64,000 bases of DNA from Nocardiopsis flavescens (GTDB lineage Bacteria; Actinomycetota; Actinomycetes; Streptosporangiales; Streptosporangiaceae), in assembly GCF_900141985.1 (NCBI RefSeq), contig NZ_FQZK01000005.1, positions 1 to 64,000 of the forward strand, given 5' to 3'. Each line of letters starts with the position of its first letter. Positions within the stretch are counted from its first letter, which is position 1. Below, in pieces: positions 46,401 to 53,720 of the stretch. The translations under genes were made by a program, and so were the position numbers. Under the pieces are notes generated by a model, which made no database searches, had not been told where the DNA came from, and saw only the letters and a program-made list of their open reading frames with translations.

Positions 46401-46437
46401 CGACCGCCTCGTCCGGGAGATCCTGGGCGCCCACTGA
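43408..46437 (+). CDS. Degenerate SF1 (UPF1/NAM7-like) helicase with C-terminal nuclease-fold region
   Basis: A 1,009-residue protein. Residues ~1-320 are unassigned. From ~325 the order of an AAA_11/AAA_12 helicase is traceable, but key residues are gone: Q-region LSATPLDQAGYTVLRAAMND, then APPGTGAHDLVDAL where Walker A should read GPPGTGKT; FDLVVVLGAERTRVAELLPA where Walker B should give DEASQ; the GDPAHPGP turn survives; APTQPQVALLRRLL (motif IV-like); motif V QGxE is not found; VLTRTRQRLVVVGDRSHW retains the motif VI arginines. The last ~100 residues (GWTADLVVRFGARRLLVLLD) suggest a Vsr/PD-DExK-like fold. ATP hydrolysis is improbable. Codon use is normal and the frame is intact, so it is not a decaying pseudogene. 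GTG 43393 is an alternative start. Confidence 0.65.
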   Translation: MRSLRDDEQEIGDLREPVPGGHRPAVIRIGAQQANGPTLRWKPPAAEGTDPRALLGYLRACLRREAVHTHTVLLAQLDGDTCACLPGGTETLFAGSGARAPAGPAAARVVRLAARHGQALRYGYPLVILGEGADRSALPLLTVDVQAVEDPAAPDAPRLRAIGPPDVNAALLERLGTTDPEDLFELRTRLRSGAPDPAGLPAAVTDLAAKVRTLLSRLEIERVDDIDPAATRGTPRDRVTGAHNVAVLFRAGPGARSGDEAPEPGTVEAVLADLDPTERDGIDPGALGGTALHALLEGADGVPDPGPGPARGARRAREAGTAPHPAAPPVPLSATPLDQAGYTVLRAAMNDRLTAAAAPPGTGAHDLVDALVRTAVGSGQRVLVCGRTEHDVREVLLRAQGGHPVMRVGGREHRASEARVIERLLAEHGGVPPRGADPADHGGDLAHHWSRVRAAWDEMDAMAAGGYELAHLAQERERGIADGWDPDRLFTPERGGPEYWLPRAERAFAGGLGAFQHRSAIRRELGLDTDPETLARLCATARLESRWRAALDRRTRHDPLDELTDRLARAGEAHRRIAAECLAAAVAPRLWRGRPALENRLEALNWHHGLGWPGMNGLIDVLPAWACRTDQVRALPPQAGLFDLVVVLGAERTRVAELLPALHRATRALVLGDPAHPGPASALEPGEERRALAAAGLAADRLDEQGLRHGTGSALRAARRAVDETLWLDEHSGAPPLLAETASRHCYGGRVSVRTAPDPGGGPAFEWRDIAGVCEAAPGLSYINREEAYRAVVVVDEIDEHLPLGRTIAVVAPTQPQVALLRRLLRPRVFRHRVLVGGPDLLGGALDRTDVTVLSPLLAQGAPAIIERRVRRMGHLWSAVLTRTRQRLVVVGDRSHWESGDGPLAELVRAPESAPDGACRALVDRLREAGTRVSLQQTAEGWTADLVVRFGARRLLVLLDREPDGRRLRRLMDRGDALNRITGDPVIVVPAWRCHADPDRLVREILGAH

Positions 46438-46516
46438 ACCGCACCGCCCCGGCCGCACTACCCTGTGGTGCGGATCCCGGCACGTCGCGTTCCGGGACGC
46501 GAGCAAGGGGGAACGG

Positions 46517-47398
46517 GTGCCCGAGGGCCACACGCTGCACCGGTTGGCGGCGCACTTCGACAAGGCCTTCGGCGGCGGCGCGGTACGGGCGTCCAGCCCC
46601 CAGGGCCGCTTCGCGGACGGTGCCGCACGGATCGACGGCCGTGTCCTGACCACGGGCGAGGCGCACGGCAAGCACCTGTTCCTGGGCTTCGACTCGGGGG
46701 AGTGGCTCCGGGTCCACCTGGGCCTGTACGGCGCCTGGACCTTCGGTGACGCCGACGGCGAGCGCCACCTGGGCGCGCCCCGCGCCGCGGGTGCCGGGCG
46801 GACCGGCCTGGTCCGCGGCCCGGACGGGTTCGCCGTCCCGCCCCCGCCGGTCGGCGCGGTGCGCGCCCGGCTGGTCGGCGCCTCCGGCTGGGCCGACCTG
46901 CGCGGCCCCTCGGCCTGCGAGGTCGTCACCGAGGAGGAGAAACTGGCCGTCCAGGACCGGCTGGGCCCCGACCCGCTGCGCGCCGACGCCGACCCCGGGC
47001 GCGCCTGGCGGGCGGTCTCCCGCTCCCGGACGAGCATCGCCGCCCTGCTCATGCGGCAGGAGGTCATCGCCGGAATCGGCAACATCTACCGGGCGGAGTC
47101 CCTGTTCCGCGCGGGCCTGGACCCCATGACCCCGGGCCGCGACCTGACCCGGGAGCAGTGGGACGCGCTGTGGGAGGACCTGTCCGGTCTGCTCCGGGAC
47201 GGCGTCCGCGACGGGTACATCATCACCACGCGCCCCGAGCACCGGCCCGACCCCGACGCCCGCCCGGTGCCCCGGCCGGACACCCTCTACGTCTGCTACC
47301 GGACCGGGGAGCCCTGCCGCGTGTGCGGCTCCCCGATCGCCGCGTCCGAGCTGGCCGGGCGCACGCTCTACCGGTGCCCCGGCTGCCAGTCCGGGTGA
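46517..47398 (+). CDS. Fpg/Nei-family DNA glycosylase/AP lyase
   Basis: A 293-residue base-excision repair enzyme. After the initiator, PEGHTLHRLA supplies the catalytic Pro and Glu; the beta-hairpin lysine is in GEAHGKHLFLGF; the helix-two-turn-helix reads RSRTSIAALLMRQEVIAGIG and NIYRAESLFRAGL; the zinc finger is CRVCGSPIAASELAG with CPGCQSG. This is the actinobacterial Nei branch (Nei2-like, PEGH start), removing oxidised pyrimidines. The GTG start follows AAGGGGGAAC. It follows the pseudo-helicase by 79 bp on the same strand. Confidence 0.92.
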   Translation: MPEGHTLHRLAAHFDKAFGGGAVRASSPQGRFADGAARIDGRVLTTGEAHGKHLFLGFDSGEWLRVHLGLYGAWTFGDADGERHLGAPRAAGAGRTGLVRGPDGFAVPPPPVGAVRARLVGASGWADLRGPSACEVVTEEEKLAVQDRLGPDPLRADADPGRAWRAVSRSRTSIAALLMRQEVIAGIGNIYRAESLFRAGLDPMTPGRDLTREQWDALWEDLSGLLRDGVRDGYIITTRPEHRPDPDARPVPRPDTLYVCYRTGEPCRVCGSPIAASELAGRTLYRCPGCQSG

Positions 47399-47442
47399 AC
47401 CCCCGGCCCCGCCGCGGCCGAAGCGCCCCGCGGGGCGTGCAG

Positions 47443-47448
47443 TACAAT
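47443..47448 (+). promoter_or_regulatory. -10 element of the lacI-type gene
   Basis: TACAAT, 13 bases upstream of the first LacI-type palindrome, so a bound repressor would sit over the first transcribed bases. Confidence 0.5.
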
Positions 47449-47460
47449 CCCACATCGCCG

Positions 47461-47474
47461 CTTAACCGGTTCAG
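47461..47474. promoter_or_regulatory. LacI-type operator 1 (CTTAACCGGTTCAG)
   Basis: Matches the palindromic consensus CTGAACCGGTTCAG at 13 of 14 positions, with the central CG expected for LacI-family sites. It lies 34 bp before the regulator start, pointing to autoregulation. Confidence 0.7.
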
Positions 47475-47507
47475 CATTCGAGGTCAGGGGGACGTGTGGG
47501 GGGTTTG

Positions 47508-48527
47508 ATGCGACGGCCGACCATCATGGACATCGCCAAGGCCGCGGGGGTGTCCAAGGGGGCGGTCTCCTATGCCCTCAACGGCCGCCCGGGGGTCTCC
47601 CAGGAGACCCGCAAACGCATCCTGGCGATCGCCCGCGACCTGGGGTGGGCGCCCAGCAGCACGGCCCGGGCCCTGTCGCCCGGCGGCCGGGTGGGCGCCT
47701 TCGGCCTGATCATCGACCGGCCCGCCCGCGACCTGGGCGTGGAGCCGTTCTTCATGCAGCTCATCTCGGGTATCGAGGCGGAGCTGGCGGTCGGCGGCAC
47801 CGACCTGCTGCTCCAGGTCACCGAGGACCGGGACGCGGAGATCGAGGCGTACCGGCGCTGGTTCGCCGAGCGCCGGGTGGACGGGGTGATCATGGTCGAC
47901 CTGCGCGTCGAGGACCCCCGTGTCGCCCTGGTCGAGGAGTTGCCGCTGCCCGCGGTGGTCCTGGGCGGTCCCAAGGGCGCCGGGACCCTGCCGTGCCTGT
48001 ACACCGACGACGCCTCCTCGGTCCGCGAGGTCGTGCACTACCTCGCCGCGCTGGGGCACCGGCGCGTGGTGCGGGTGGCCGGGCCGGAGGACTTCATGCA
48101 CACCCGGGACCGGACCCGCGCCTTCGAGGAGGCCGCCGCCGAGGTGGGGCTCCCGGGGGCGGTGACGGTCCACGCCGACTACACGGGGGAGGCGGGCACG
48201 CGGATGACCCGCCGCCTGCTGGCCAGCGCCGAACGGCCCACCGCCCTGGTCTACGACAACGACATCATGGCGGTGGCCGGGCTGGGCGTGGCCCACGAGA
48301 TGGGCGTGGACGTCCCCGGCCAGCTGTCCATCGTGGCCTGGGACGACTCCACCCTGTGCCGTCTGGTGCGCCCCTCGCTGACCGCCGTCGCGCGGGACGT
48401 GGTCGCCTGCGGCCGGGAGGCCGTGCGCATGCTGTCCCGGGCCGTCGAGGGGCGCGCGGTGGGCGCCCGCGAGACGGACCGCGGAGAGCTCCAGCCGCGC
48501 GGCAGCACGGGCCCCCTGGGCGGCTGA
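47508..48527 (+). CDS. LacI-family transcriptional regulator
   Basis: A 339-residue repressor. The DNA-binding domain MRRPTIMDIAKAAGVSKGAV, SYALNGRPGVSQETRKRILA is canonical, including the minor-groove hinge region (SSTARALSPGG). The C-terminal periplasmic-binding-protein fold reads GAFGLIIDRPARDLGVEPFF, GIEAELAVGGTDLLLQVTED, RVDGVIMVDLRVEDPRVALV, TALVYDNDIMAVAGLGVAHE, LSIVAWDDSTLCRLVRPSLT. It probably responds to a sugar imported by the adjacent transporter. GTG 47496 is an alternative start; both are behind G-rich ribosome-binding sites. Confidence 0.9.
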   Translation: MRRPTIMDIAKAAGVSKGAVSYALNGRPGVSQETRKRILAIARDLGWAPSSTARALSPGGRVGAFGLIIDRPARDLGVEPFFMQLISGIEAELAVGGTDLLLQVTEDRDAEIEAYRRWFAERRVDGVIMVDLRVEDPRVALVEELPLPAVVLGGPKGAGTLPCLYTDDASSVREVVHYLAALGHRRVVRVAGPEDFMHTRDRTRAFEEAAAEVGLPGAVTVHADYTGEAGTRMTRRLLASAERPTALVYDNDIMAVAGLGVAHEMGVDVPGQLSIVAWDDSTLCRLVRPSLTAVARDVVACGREAVRMLSRAVEGRAVGARETDRGELQPRGSTGPLGG

Positions 48528-48594
48528 GGGGGCGCGTCCGGGCACCGTGGCCGGCCGGTGGGAAGCGTGTGGCCGACGGTGCCTCCGAGGTGCG

Positions 48595-48608
48595 TGGGAG
48601 CGCTACCA
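48595..48608. promoter_or_regulatory. CelR/CebR-like box, one mismatch
   Basis: TGGGAGCGCTACCA differs at one position from TGGGAGCGCTCCCA, the operator of the cellulose/cellobiose repressors CelR (Thermobifida) and CebR (Streptomyces). Confidence 0.65.
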
Positions 48609-48687
48609 AAACGCCGCGCACTATGGAAAACTACCGCGCACGGCGTGGTCTCCATCACGTCGCCGGAGAGGGGGGCGGGGTCCCGTG

Positions 48688-48701
48688 CGGAACCGGTTCA
48701 G
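48688..48701. promoter_or_regulatory. LacI-type operator 2 (CGGAACCGGTTCAG)
   Basis: 13 of 14 positions agree with CTGAACCGGTTCAG. Located between the regulator and the transporter operon. Confidence 0.65.
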
Positions 48702-48807
48702 CGGCGGTCGACCGAATGTCTTGCCCACATCTGTGCTGTTACAAGCGAATAACAGCGAAGTGACGCCCATTGACGCCCTTCCCGTCCGCGTGTTGTTGTT
48801 AACGTCA

Positions 48808-48821
48808 CTTACCCGGTTCAG
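48808..48821. promoter_or_regulatory. LacI-type operator 3 (CTTACCCGGTTCAG)
   Basis: 12 of 14 positions agree with CTGAACCGGTTCAG. About 110 bp upstream of the binding-protein gene, near its likely promoter. Confidence 0.6.
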
Positions 48822-48847
48822 CAACGGCCTGTCTCCGCGCCCCTGAT

Positions 48848-48861
48848 TGGGAGCGCTCCCA
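48848..48861. promoter_or_regulatory. Perfect CelR/CebR box TGGGAGCGCTCCCA
   Basis: An exact match to the 14-bp palindrome bound by CelR/CebR, 71 bp upstream of the transporter operon. It implies control by cello-oligosaccharides in addition to the local LacI protein. Confidence 0.85.
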
Positions 48862-48931
48862 CCTCTCCGAGTCCCGGAGAGGGCAGTTCCCCCCACGAGC
48901 GGCCGACCGGGTGGATGAAGGAGGAGTCGAG

Positions 48932-50644
48932 ATGAGATCTCTTCGGCTTCCGGCGGCACTCGCGGCAGTGGCCCTCGCGGTCACGGCCTGCTCGGGTGGC
49001 GGCGGCGGAAACGGAGAAGGTTCCGGCGAGTACCCGCGGAACGAGACGCTTTACACCACCGGTACCGCTTGGGGCCCGCCCGCCAACTGGAACCCCTTCA
49101 TGCAGGGGCAGTACGCGGTCGGCACGGTAGGCCTCGCCTACGAGCCGCTCTTCCTCTTCGACCCCAACACCAGCGAGTACGTCCCCTGGCTGGCGGAGAG
49201 CGACAGCTGGCCCGAGGAGAACGTCCACGAGATCGTCCTGCGCGAGGGCATCACGTGGCGGGACGGCGAGGTCTTCGACTCGGCCGACGTGGTCTCCACG
49301 CTGGAGGTCGGGCAGTTCGATTCCGTCCCCTTCAGCAACCTGTGGAACTTCATCGAGGGCGTGGAGGCCGTGGACGCGCAGACCGTCCGCGTCACGTTCG
49401 CCGAGAACCGTCCCCAGGAGTGGATGAACTGGGTCTACTCGCATCCGATCGCCCCCGAGCACATCTGGGGCGAGAAGACCGAAGAGCAGATCATGAGCGA
49501 CGTGAACGAGGACCCGGTCGGCTCCGGTCCCTACTTCTACGAGTCGCACACCGACGACCGCCTGGTCTGGGAGCGCAACGACGAGTGGTGGGGCACCGAG
49601 GCCCTCGACCTCGACATGAAGCCGCGCTACATCGTCGACCTCGTCAACGCCTCCAACGACGTCACCCTGGGCATGCTCCAGCAGGGACAGGTCGACCTGT
49701 CGAACAACTTCCTGCCGGGCATCGACCAGATCATCAACGGCAACGAGACGATCACCAGCTACTACGACGGGCCGCCCTACATGCAGCCCGCCAACACGGC
49801 CTGGCTGGTGCCCAACACCACCAAGGCCCCGCTGGACGACCCGGCGTTCCGCCAGGCGCTGGCCCACTCGATCGACATCACCCAGATCATCGAGGGCCCG
49901 TACGCCAACCTGGTCGAGGCGGCCAGCCCGACCGGCCTGCTCCCGATCTGGGACGACTACATCGACCACGGCCTGGTCGAGGACGAGGGCTTCACCTTCA
50001 ACGCCGACCGCGCGGTGGAGCTCCTCGAGGACGCCGGCTACCAGGACGAGGACGGCGACGGCTTCGTCGAGACCCCCGACGGCGAGCCCATCTCGCTGAC
50101 GCTGGAGGTCCCCGCGGGCTGGACCGACTGGATGGAGGCCTCCAACGTCATCGCGGCCAACGCCCAGGCCGTCGGCATCAACATCGAGGCCCAGACCCCC
50201 GAGTTCGACCTGCTGGTGGACAACCGCAACTCGGGTGAGTTCGACCTGATCATCAACAACGAGCGCGGGGCCAGCAACACCCCGTGGACGTACTACGACT
50301 ACGTCTTCCAGCTCCCGGTGAACGAGCAGCAGTCCACGGTCAACTTCGGCCGCTACGAGAACGAGGAGGCGTGGGCCCTCGTCGAGCAGCTCGCCGCCGT
50401 TCCCGCGGACGACATCGAGGCCGCGGCCGAGATCACCTCGCAGATCCAGGAGATCCAGCTGGCCGAACTCCCGGCCATCCCGCTCTGGTACAACGGCATG
50501 TGGTCGCAGGCCAACAACACGTACTGGACCAACTGGCCGAGTGAGCGCGAGGGCGCGCCCCAGACGTACGCCTCCATGTGGAACGGCATCTGGCAGCTGG
50601 GCGGCATCCAGACCCTGGCCACCATCGAGCCGGCCGGCGAGTAG
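48932..50644 (+). CDS. Family-5 solute-binding lipoprotein, probable beta-glucan oligosaccharide binder
   Basis: A 570-residue SBP_bac_5 protein. Signal peptide LRLPAALAAVALAVTACSGG with lipobox VTAC, then a Gly/Asn linker. The mature N terminus LYTTGTAWGPPANWNPFMQG and AVGTVGLAYEPLFLFDP resembles cello-oligosaccharide-binding family-5 proteins of the Thermotoga CBP type more than OppA/DppA peptide binders; many Trp/Tyr (DEWWGTE, WTDWME, NNTYWTNW) fit sugar stacking. It captures substrate outside the membrane for the two permeases and two ATPases downstream. GGAGGAGTCGAG precedes the ATG. Peptide binding cannot be excluded. Confidence 0.85.
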   Translation: MRSLRLPAALAAVALAVTACSGGGGGNGEGSGEYPRNETLYTTGTAWGPPANWNPFMQGQYAVGTVGLAYEPLFLFDPNTSEYVPWLAESDSWPEENVHEIVLREGITWRDGEVFDSADVVSTLEVGQFDSVPFSNLWNFIEGVEAVDAQTVRVTFAENRPQEWMNWVYSHPIAPEHIWGEKTEEQIMSDVNEDPVGSGPYFYESHTDDRLVWERNDEWWGTEALDLDMKPRYIVDLVNASNDVTLGMLQQGQVDLSNNFLPGIDQIINGNETITSYYDGPPYMQPANTAWLVPNTTKAPLDDPAFRQALAHSIDITQIIEGPYANLVEAASPTGLLPIWDDYIDHGLVEDEGFTFNADRAVELLEDAGYQDEDGDGFVETPDGEPISLTLEVPAGWTDWMEASNVIAANAQAVGINIEAQTPEFDLLVDNRNSGEFDLIINNERGASNTPWTYYDYVFQLPVNEQQSTVNFGRYENEEAWALVEQLAAVPADDIEAAAEITSQIQEIQLAELPAIPLWYNGMWSQANNTYWTNWPSEREGAPQTYASMWNGIWQLGGIQTLATIEPAGE

Positions 50645-50859
50645 CCGCACCCCTGGTCGGCGGGCCGGAGCACCCCTCCTCCCGAGTCCCGCCGACCGCC
50701 CGGTCCCGGGCGGGCACGGCGCGAAAGCCCGCCCGGGACCACCCCGGCGCCGGCGGGACACCGGCCACCCCCACGGAGAACCCCTGACCGGGGCTCCGTC
50801 CCGTGTCCCGCCCCGCCCGGGGCTCGTCGTCCGTCCGCCACCATCACCTGGAGGAACGT

Positions 50860-51855
50860 GTGTGGCGCTACATCGGCCGTAAGCTCTTCGTCTACCTGCT
50901 TACGTTCGTCATCGCGGTCACCATCAACTGGATGATCCCGCGCTTTATGCCGGGTGACCCGGTCCGGAGCATGCTCTCCCGCGCCTCGGTCGGCAACCCC
51001 GAGGCCCTACAGCGCATGAACGAGTACTACACGGGGGTCTTCGGCCTCGACACCCCCCTGCACGAGCAGTACCTCTCCTTCTGGGCCAACCTCTTCCGCG
51101 GGGACCTGGGCGTCAGCGTCATGCTGTACCCCCAGCCCGTCCTGGACATCATCCTCAGGGCGGTCCCCTTCACCCTGGGCCTGCTCCTGCCCTCGATCAT
51201 CCTGAGCTGGATCGTCGGGAACCGGATCGGCGCCTTCGCGGCCCGCAAGAAGCTGCTCGACAACACGATCCTGCCGGTCGGGTACATCCTCACCGCCATG
51301 CCCTACATGTGGCTGGCCCTCCTGCTGGCCTGGAGCCTGGGCATCGTCGCCGGCGTCCTGCCCACCGCGGGCGGCTACTCGCCGTCCCTGCGGGTGGAGT
51401 TCTCCTGGCTGTTCATCTCCAGCCTGCTCACGCACTGGGTCCTGCCGTTCCTGTCCATGTTCGTCGTGGCACTGGGCGGCTGGGCGATCGGCATGCGCAA
51501 CATGATCATCTACGAGCTGGAGGCGGACTACTCGAACTACCTCCAGGCCCTGGGCGCCCCCACCCGCCTGATCCGCCGCTACGCGTTCCGCAACGCGATG
51601 CTGCCGCAGATCACCGGGCTGGCCGTCCAGCTGGGCACCGTCCTGTCGGGCGCCCTGCTCACCGAGATCGTGTTCAACTACCCCGGCCTGGGCACCCTGA
51701 TCCTCCAGGCGCTCAACAACCGCGACTTCTTCGTGCTCCAGGGCACCTTCCTGTTCGTGGTGGTCGGCGTCCTGATCGCCAACTTCATCATCGACATCGT
51801 CTACGTGCTGGTCGACCCGCGCACCCGGGTCCAGATGACGGGAGGCGCGGCGTGA
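50860..51855 (+). CDS. Opp/Dpp-type ABC permease, DppB-like
   Basis: A 331-residue permease with about six membrane segments. N terminus YIGRKLFVYLLTFVIAVTIN and FMPGDPVRSMLSR are typical of the DppB subfamily; the EAA loop reads ALGAPTRLIRRYAFRNAMLP, and VFNYPGLGTLILQALNNRDF follows. GTG 50860 is chosen because GGAGGAAC sits two bases upstream and it removes a charged leader. Forms the translocation pore with the next protein. The GTGA overlap with the next gene indicates coupling. Confidence 0.92.
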   Translation: MWRYIGRKLFVYLLTFVIAVTINWMIPRFMPGDPVRSMLSRASVGNPEALQRMNEYYTGVFGLDTPLHEQYLSFWANLFRGDLGVSVMLYPQPVLDIILRAVPFTLGLLLPSIILSWIVGNRIGAFAARKKLLDNTILPVGYILTAMPYMWLALLLAWSLGIVAGVLPTAGGYSPSLRVEFSWLFISSLLTHWVLPFLSMFVVALGGWAIGMRNMIIYELEADYSNYLQALGAPTRLIRRYAFRNAMLPQITGLAVQLGTVLSGALLTEIVFNYPGLGTLILQALNNRDFFVLQGTFLFVVVGVLIANFIIDIVYVLVDPRTRVQMTGGAA

Positions 51856-52763
51856 GCGAGATCGCCGGAGCACCGGGCACCGCGGACGCCGCGGGCGGCC
51901 CCGAGCCCACCACCGAGCGCAAGACCTCCGAGGTCCTGCACTTCGCAGTGCGCAACCCCAAGCTGCTCATCGGCCTGGGAATCGTGCTGAGCCTGCTGCT
52001 GCTCGGCATCATCGGCCCGCTCTTCATCGAGCACGGGCCCAACGAGTACGTCGGCCCCAAGAGCCAGCCGCCGAGCGGCGAGTACTGGCTCGGCACCACC
52101 AGCTTCGGCCAGGACATCTGGGCCCAGTTCGTGTTCGGCCTGCGCGCGACCTTCCTCATCGGGGTCTTCGGCGGCGGCGTGGCCTTCGTGATCGGGACGA
52201 CGGTCGGGTTCGTCGCCGGTTACAAGGGCGGGATCGTCGACGAGATCCTCAACATGCTCACCAACGTCGTGCTGGTGCTGCCCGCCCTGGTCGTGCTCAT
52301 CGTCATCACCGCCTACCTGGAAGTGCGCGGCGTCTTCATCCAGGGCGTGTTCATCGGCCTGACCTCCTGGCCGTGGGCGGCCCGCGCGGTCCGCTCCCAG
52401 GCGCTGTCGCTGTCCACCCGCGACTACGTCGACCTGGCCAGGCTCAGCGGACGCCGCACGTGGCGGATCATCACCACCGAGATCGCTCCCAACATGAGCT
52501 CCTACCTGGTGATGTCCTTCATCCTGCTGTTCGGCGGCTCGATCCTCATCGCCGCCGGCCTGGACTTCATCGGCCTCGGCCCGACCAACGGCGTCTCCCT
52601 CGGCCTCATGCTGGAGAGCGCGATGAAGTGGAGCTCCCTCTACCTGGGCATGTGGTGGTGGTTCATTCCGCCGGGCCTCGGGATCACCGCGATCGTGGGC
52701 TCCCTGTACATCCTGAATGTCGGGCTGGACGAGGTGTTCAACCCCAAGCTGCGGGAGCTTTGA
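51852..52763 (+). CDS. Opp/Dpp-type ABC permease, DppC-like
   Basis: A 303-residue permease. After a polar N-terminal ~25 residues, FAVRNPKLLIGLGIVLSLLL begins the first membrane segment; HGPNEYVGPKSQPPSGEYWL and GTTSFGQDIWAQFVFGLRAT are the DppC-type periplasmic and entry motifs; the EAA loop is ARLSGRRTWRIITTEIAPNM. About six membrane segments. Heterodimer partner of the DppB-like subunit. Its TGA overlaps the ATG of the ATPase gene by one base. Confidence 0.92.
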   Translation: MSEIAGAPGTADAAGGPEPTTERKTSEVLHFAVRNPKLLIGLGIVLSLLLLGIIGPLFIEHGPNEYVGPKSQPPSGEYWLGTTSFGQDIWAQFVFGLRATFLIGVFGGGVAFVIGTTVGFVAGYKGGIVDEILNMLTNVVLVLPALVVLIVITAYLEVRGVFIQGVFIGLTSWPWAARAVRSQALSLSTRDYVDLARLSGRRTWRIITTEIAPNMSSYLVMSFILLFGGSILIAAGLDFIGLGPTNGVSLGLMLESAMKWSSLYLGMWWWFIPPGLGITAIVGSLYILNVGLDEVFNPKLREL

Positions 52764-53713
52764 TGACTCTGCGCGTCAACGACCTCAAGGTCTACTACCA
52801 GACCCTGCGCGGGGACGTCCACGCCCTGGACGGCGTGACCTTCGATCTGGCCGACGGCGAGATCATGGGTCTGGCCGGCGAGTCCGGGTGCGGCAAGACC
52901 ACGCTGGGCAAGAGCCTGATCCGCCTCGACTCGCGCATGCGCCACATCGGCGGCACGATCGAGCTGGACGGCAAGGACGTGCCCATCGCCGACGAGAAGG
53001 CGATGGTGCCGCTGCGGTACCACGAGATCTCGCTCATCCCGCAGTACGCGATGAGCGCGCTCAACCCGACCCGCAAGATCGGGCGGATGATCAACGACCT
53101 CCTCCGGGCGCGGGGGGTGCGCCCGGCGGACATCGCCGACGAGCTCAAGCGCCGCCTCGAACTGGTCGGCCTCGACACCGACGTGCTCGACCGGTTCCCG
53201 ATCGAGCTGTCCGGCGGGATGAAGCAGCGCGTGGTCATGGTGATGTCCACGCTGCTCAACCCGTCGCTGCTGATCGCGGACGAGGTCACCTCGGCCCTGG
53301 ACGTGTCCACCCAGCGCGCGGTCGCGGAGTCCCTGGTGGAGTTCCGCGACCGGGAGTACATCAAGAGCATGGTGTTCGTGACCCACGACATCTCGCTCGT
53401 GTACCAGATGGCCGACACGATCATGGTGATGTACGCGGGCCACATCGTGGAGAAGGCGTCGGCGTCCACCATCGTCAACGCCCCCCGCCACCCGTACACG
53501 CAGATGCTCATCTCGGCTCTGCCCGAGGTGGGCTCCACCACCGAGCAGGGCCGGCTGGAGGGCATCCCCGGCACCCCGCCCGGGCTGCTCAACCCGCCCA
53601 CGGGGTGCCGCTTCAAGGACCGCTGCCCGCTGGCGTTCGCCAAGTGCGCGGAGCGCCCCCCGCTGGTCGAGATCGAACCCGGCCACTGGGCCGCCTGCTG
53701 GAAGACGGGGTGA
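52763..53713 (+). CDS. Opp/Dpp-type ABC ATPase, DppD-like
   Basis: A 316-residue ATPase. Walker A GESGCGKTT, Q-loop SLIPQYAMSALNPTRKIGRM, signature LSGGMKQR, Walker B LLIADEVTSALDVS, H-loop VFVTHDISLVY. The C-terminal oligopeptide/dipeptide domain with the FeS-type cysteines follows: GCRFKDRCPLAFAKCAERPP. Walker B has Val instead of the usual Pro after DE. It powers the importer together with the DppF-like subunit. Confidence 0.93.
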   Translation: MTLRVNDLKVYYQTLRGDVHALDGVTFDLADGEIMGLAGESGCGKTTLGKSLIRLDSRMRHIGGTIELDGKDVPIADEKAMVPLRYHEISLIPQYAMSALNPTRKIGRMINDLLRARGVRPADIADELKRRLELVGLDTDVLDRFPIELSGGMKQRVVMVMSTLLNPSLLIADEVTSALDVSTQRAVAESLVEFRDREYIKSMVFVTHDISLVYQMADTIMVMYAGHIVEKASASTIVNAPRHPYTQMLISALPEVGSTTEQGRLEGIPGTPPGLLNPPTGCRFKDRCPLAFAKCAERPPLVEIEPGHWAACWKTG

Positions 53714-53720
53714 GACGGAC

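Noticed and set aside
43408-46437. Interpretation of the helicase-like gene as a decaying pseudogene
   Set aside because: The frame is uninterrupted for about 1,010 codons with codon bias equal to its neighbours, and motif VI and hydrophobic core strands are preserved.
43417-47085. Minus-strand open frame of 1,222 codons antisense to the pseudo-helicase and glycosylase genes
   Set aside because: Spans two real genes in antisense, low-complexity translation, no ribosome-binding site.
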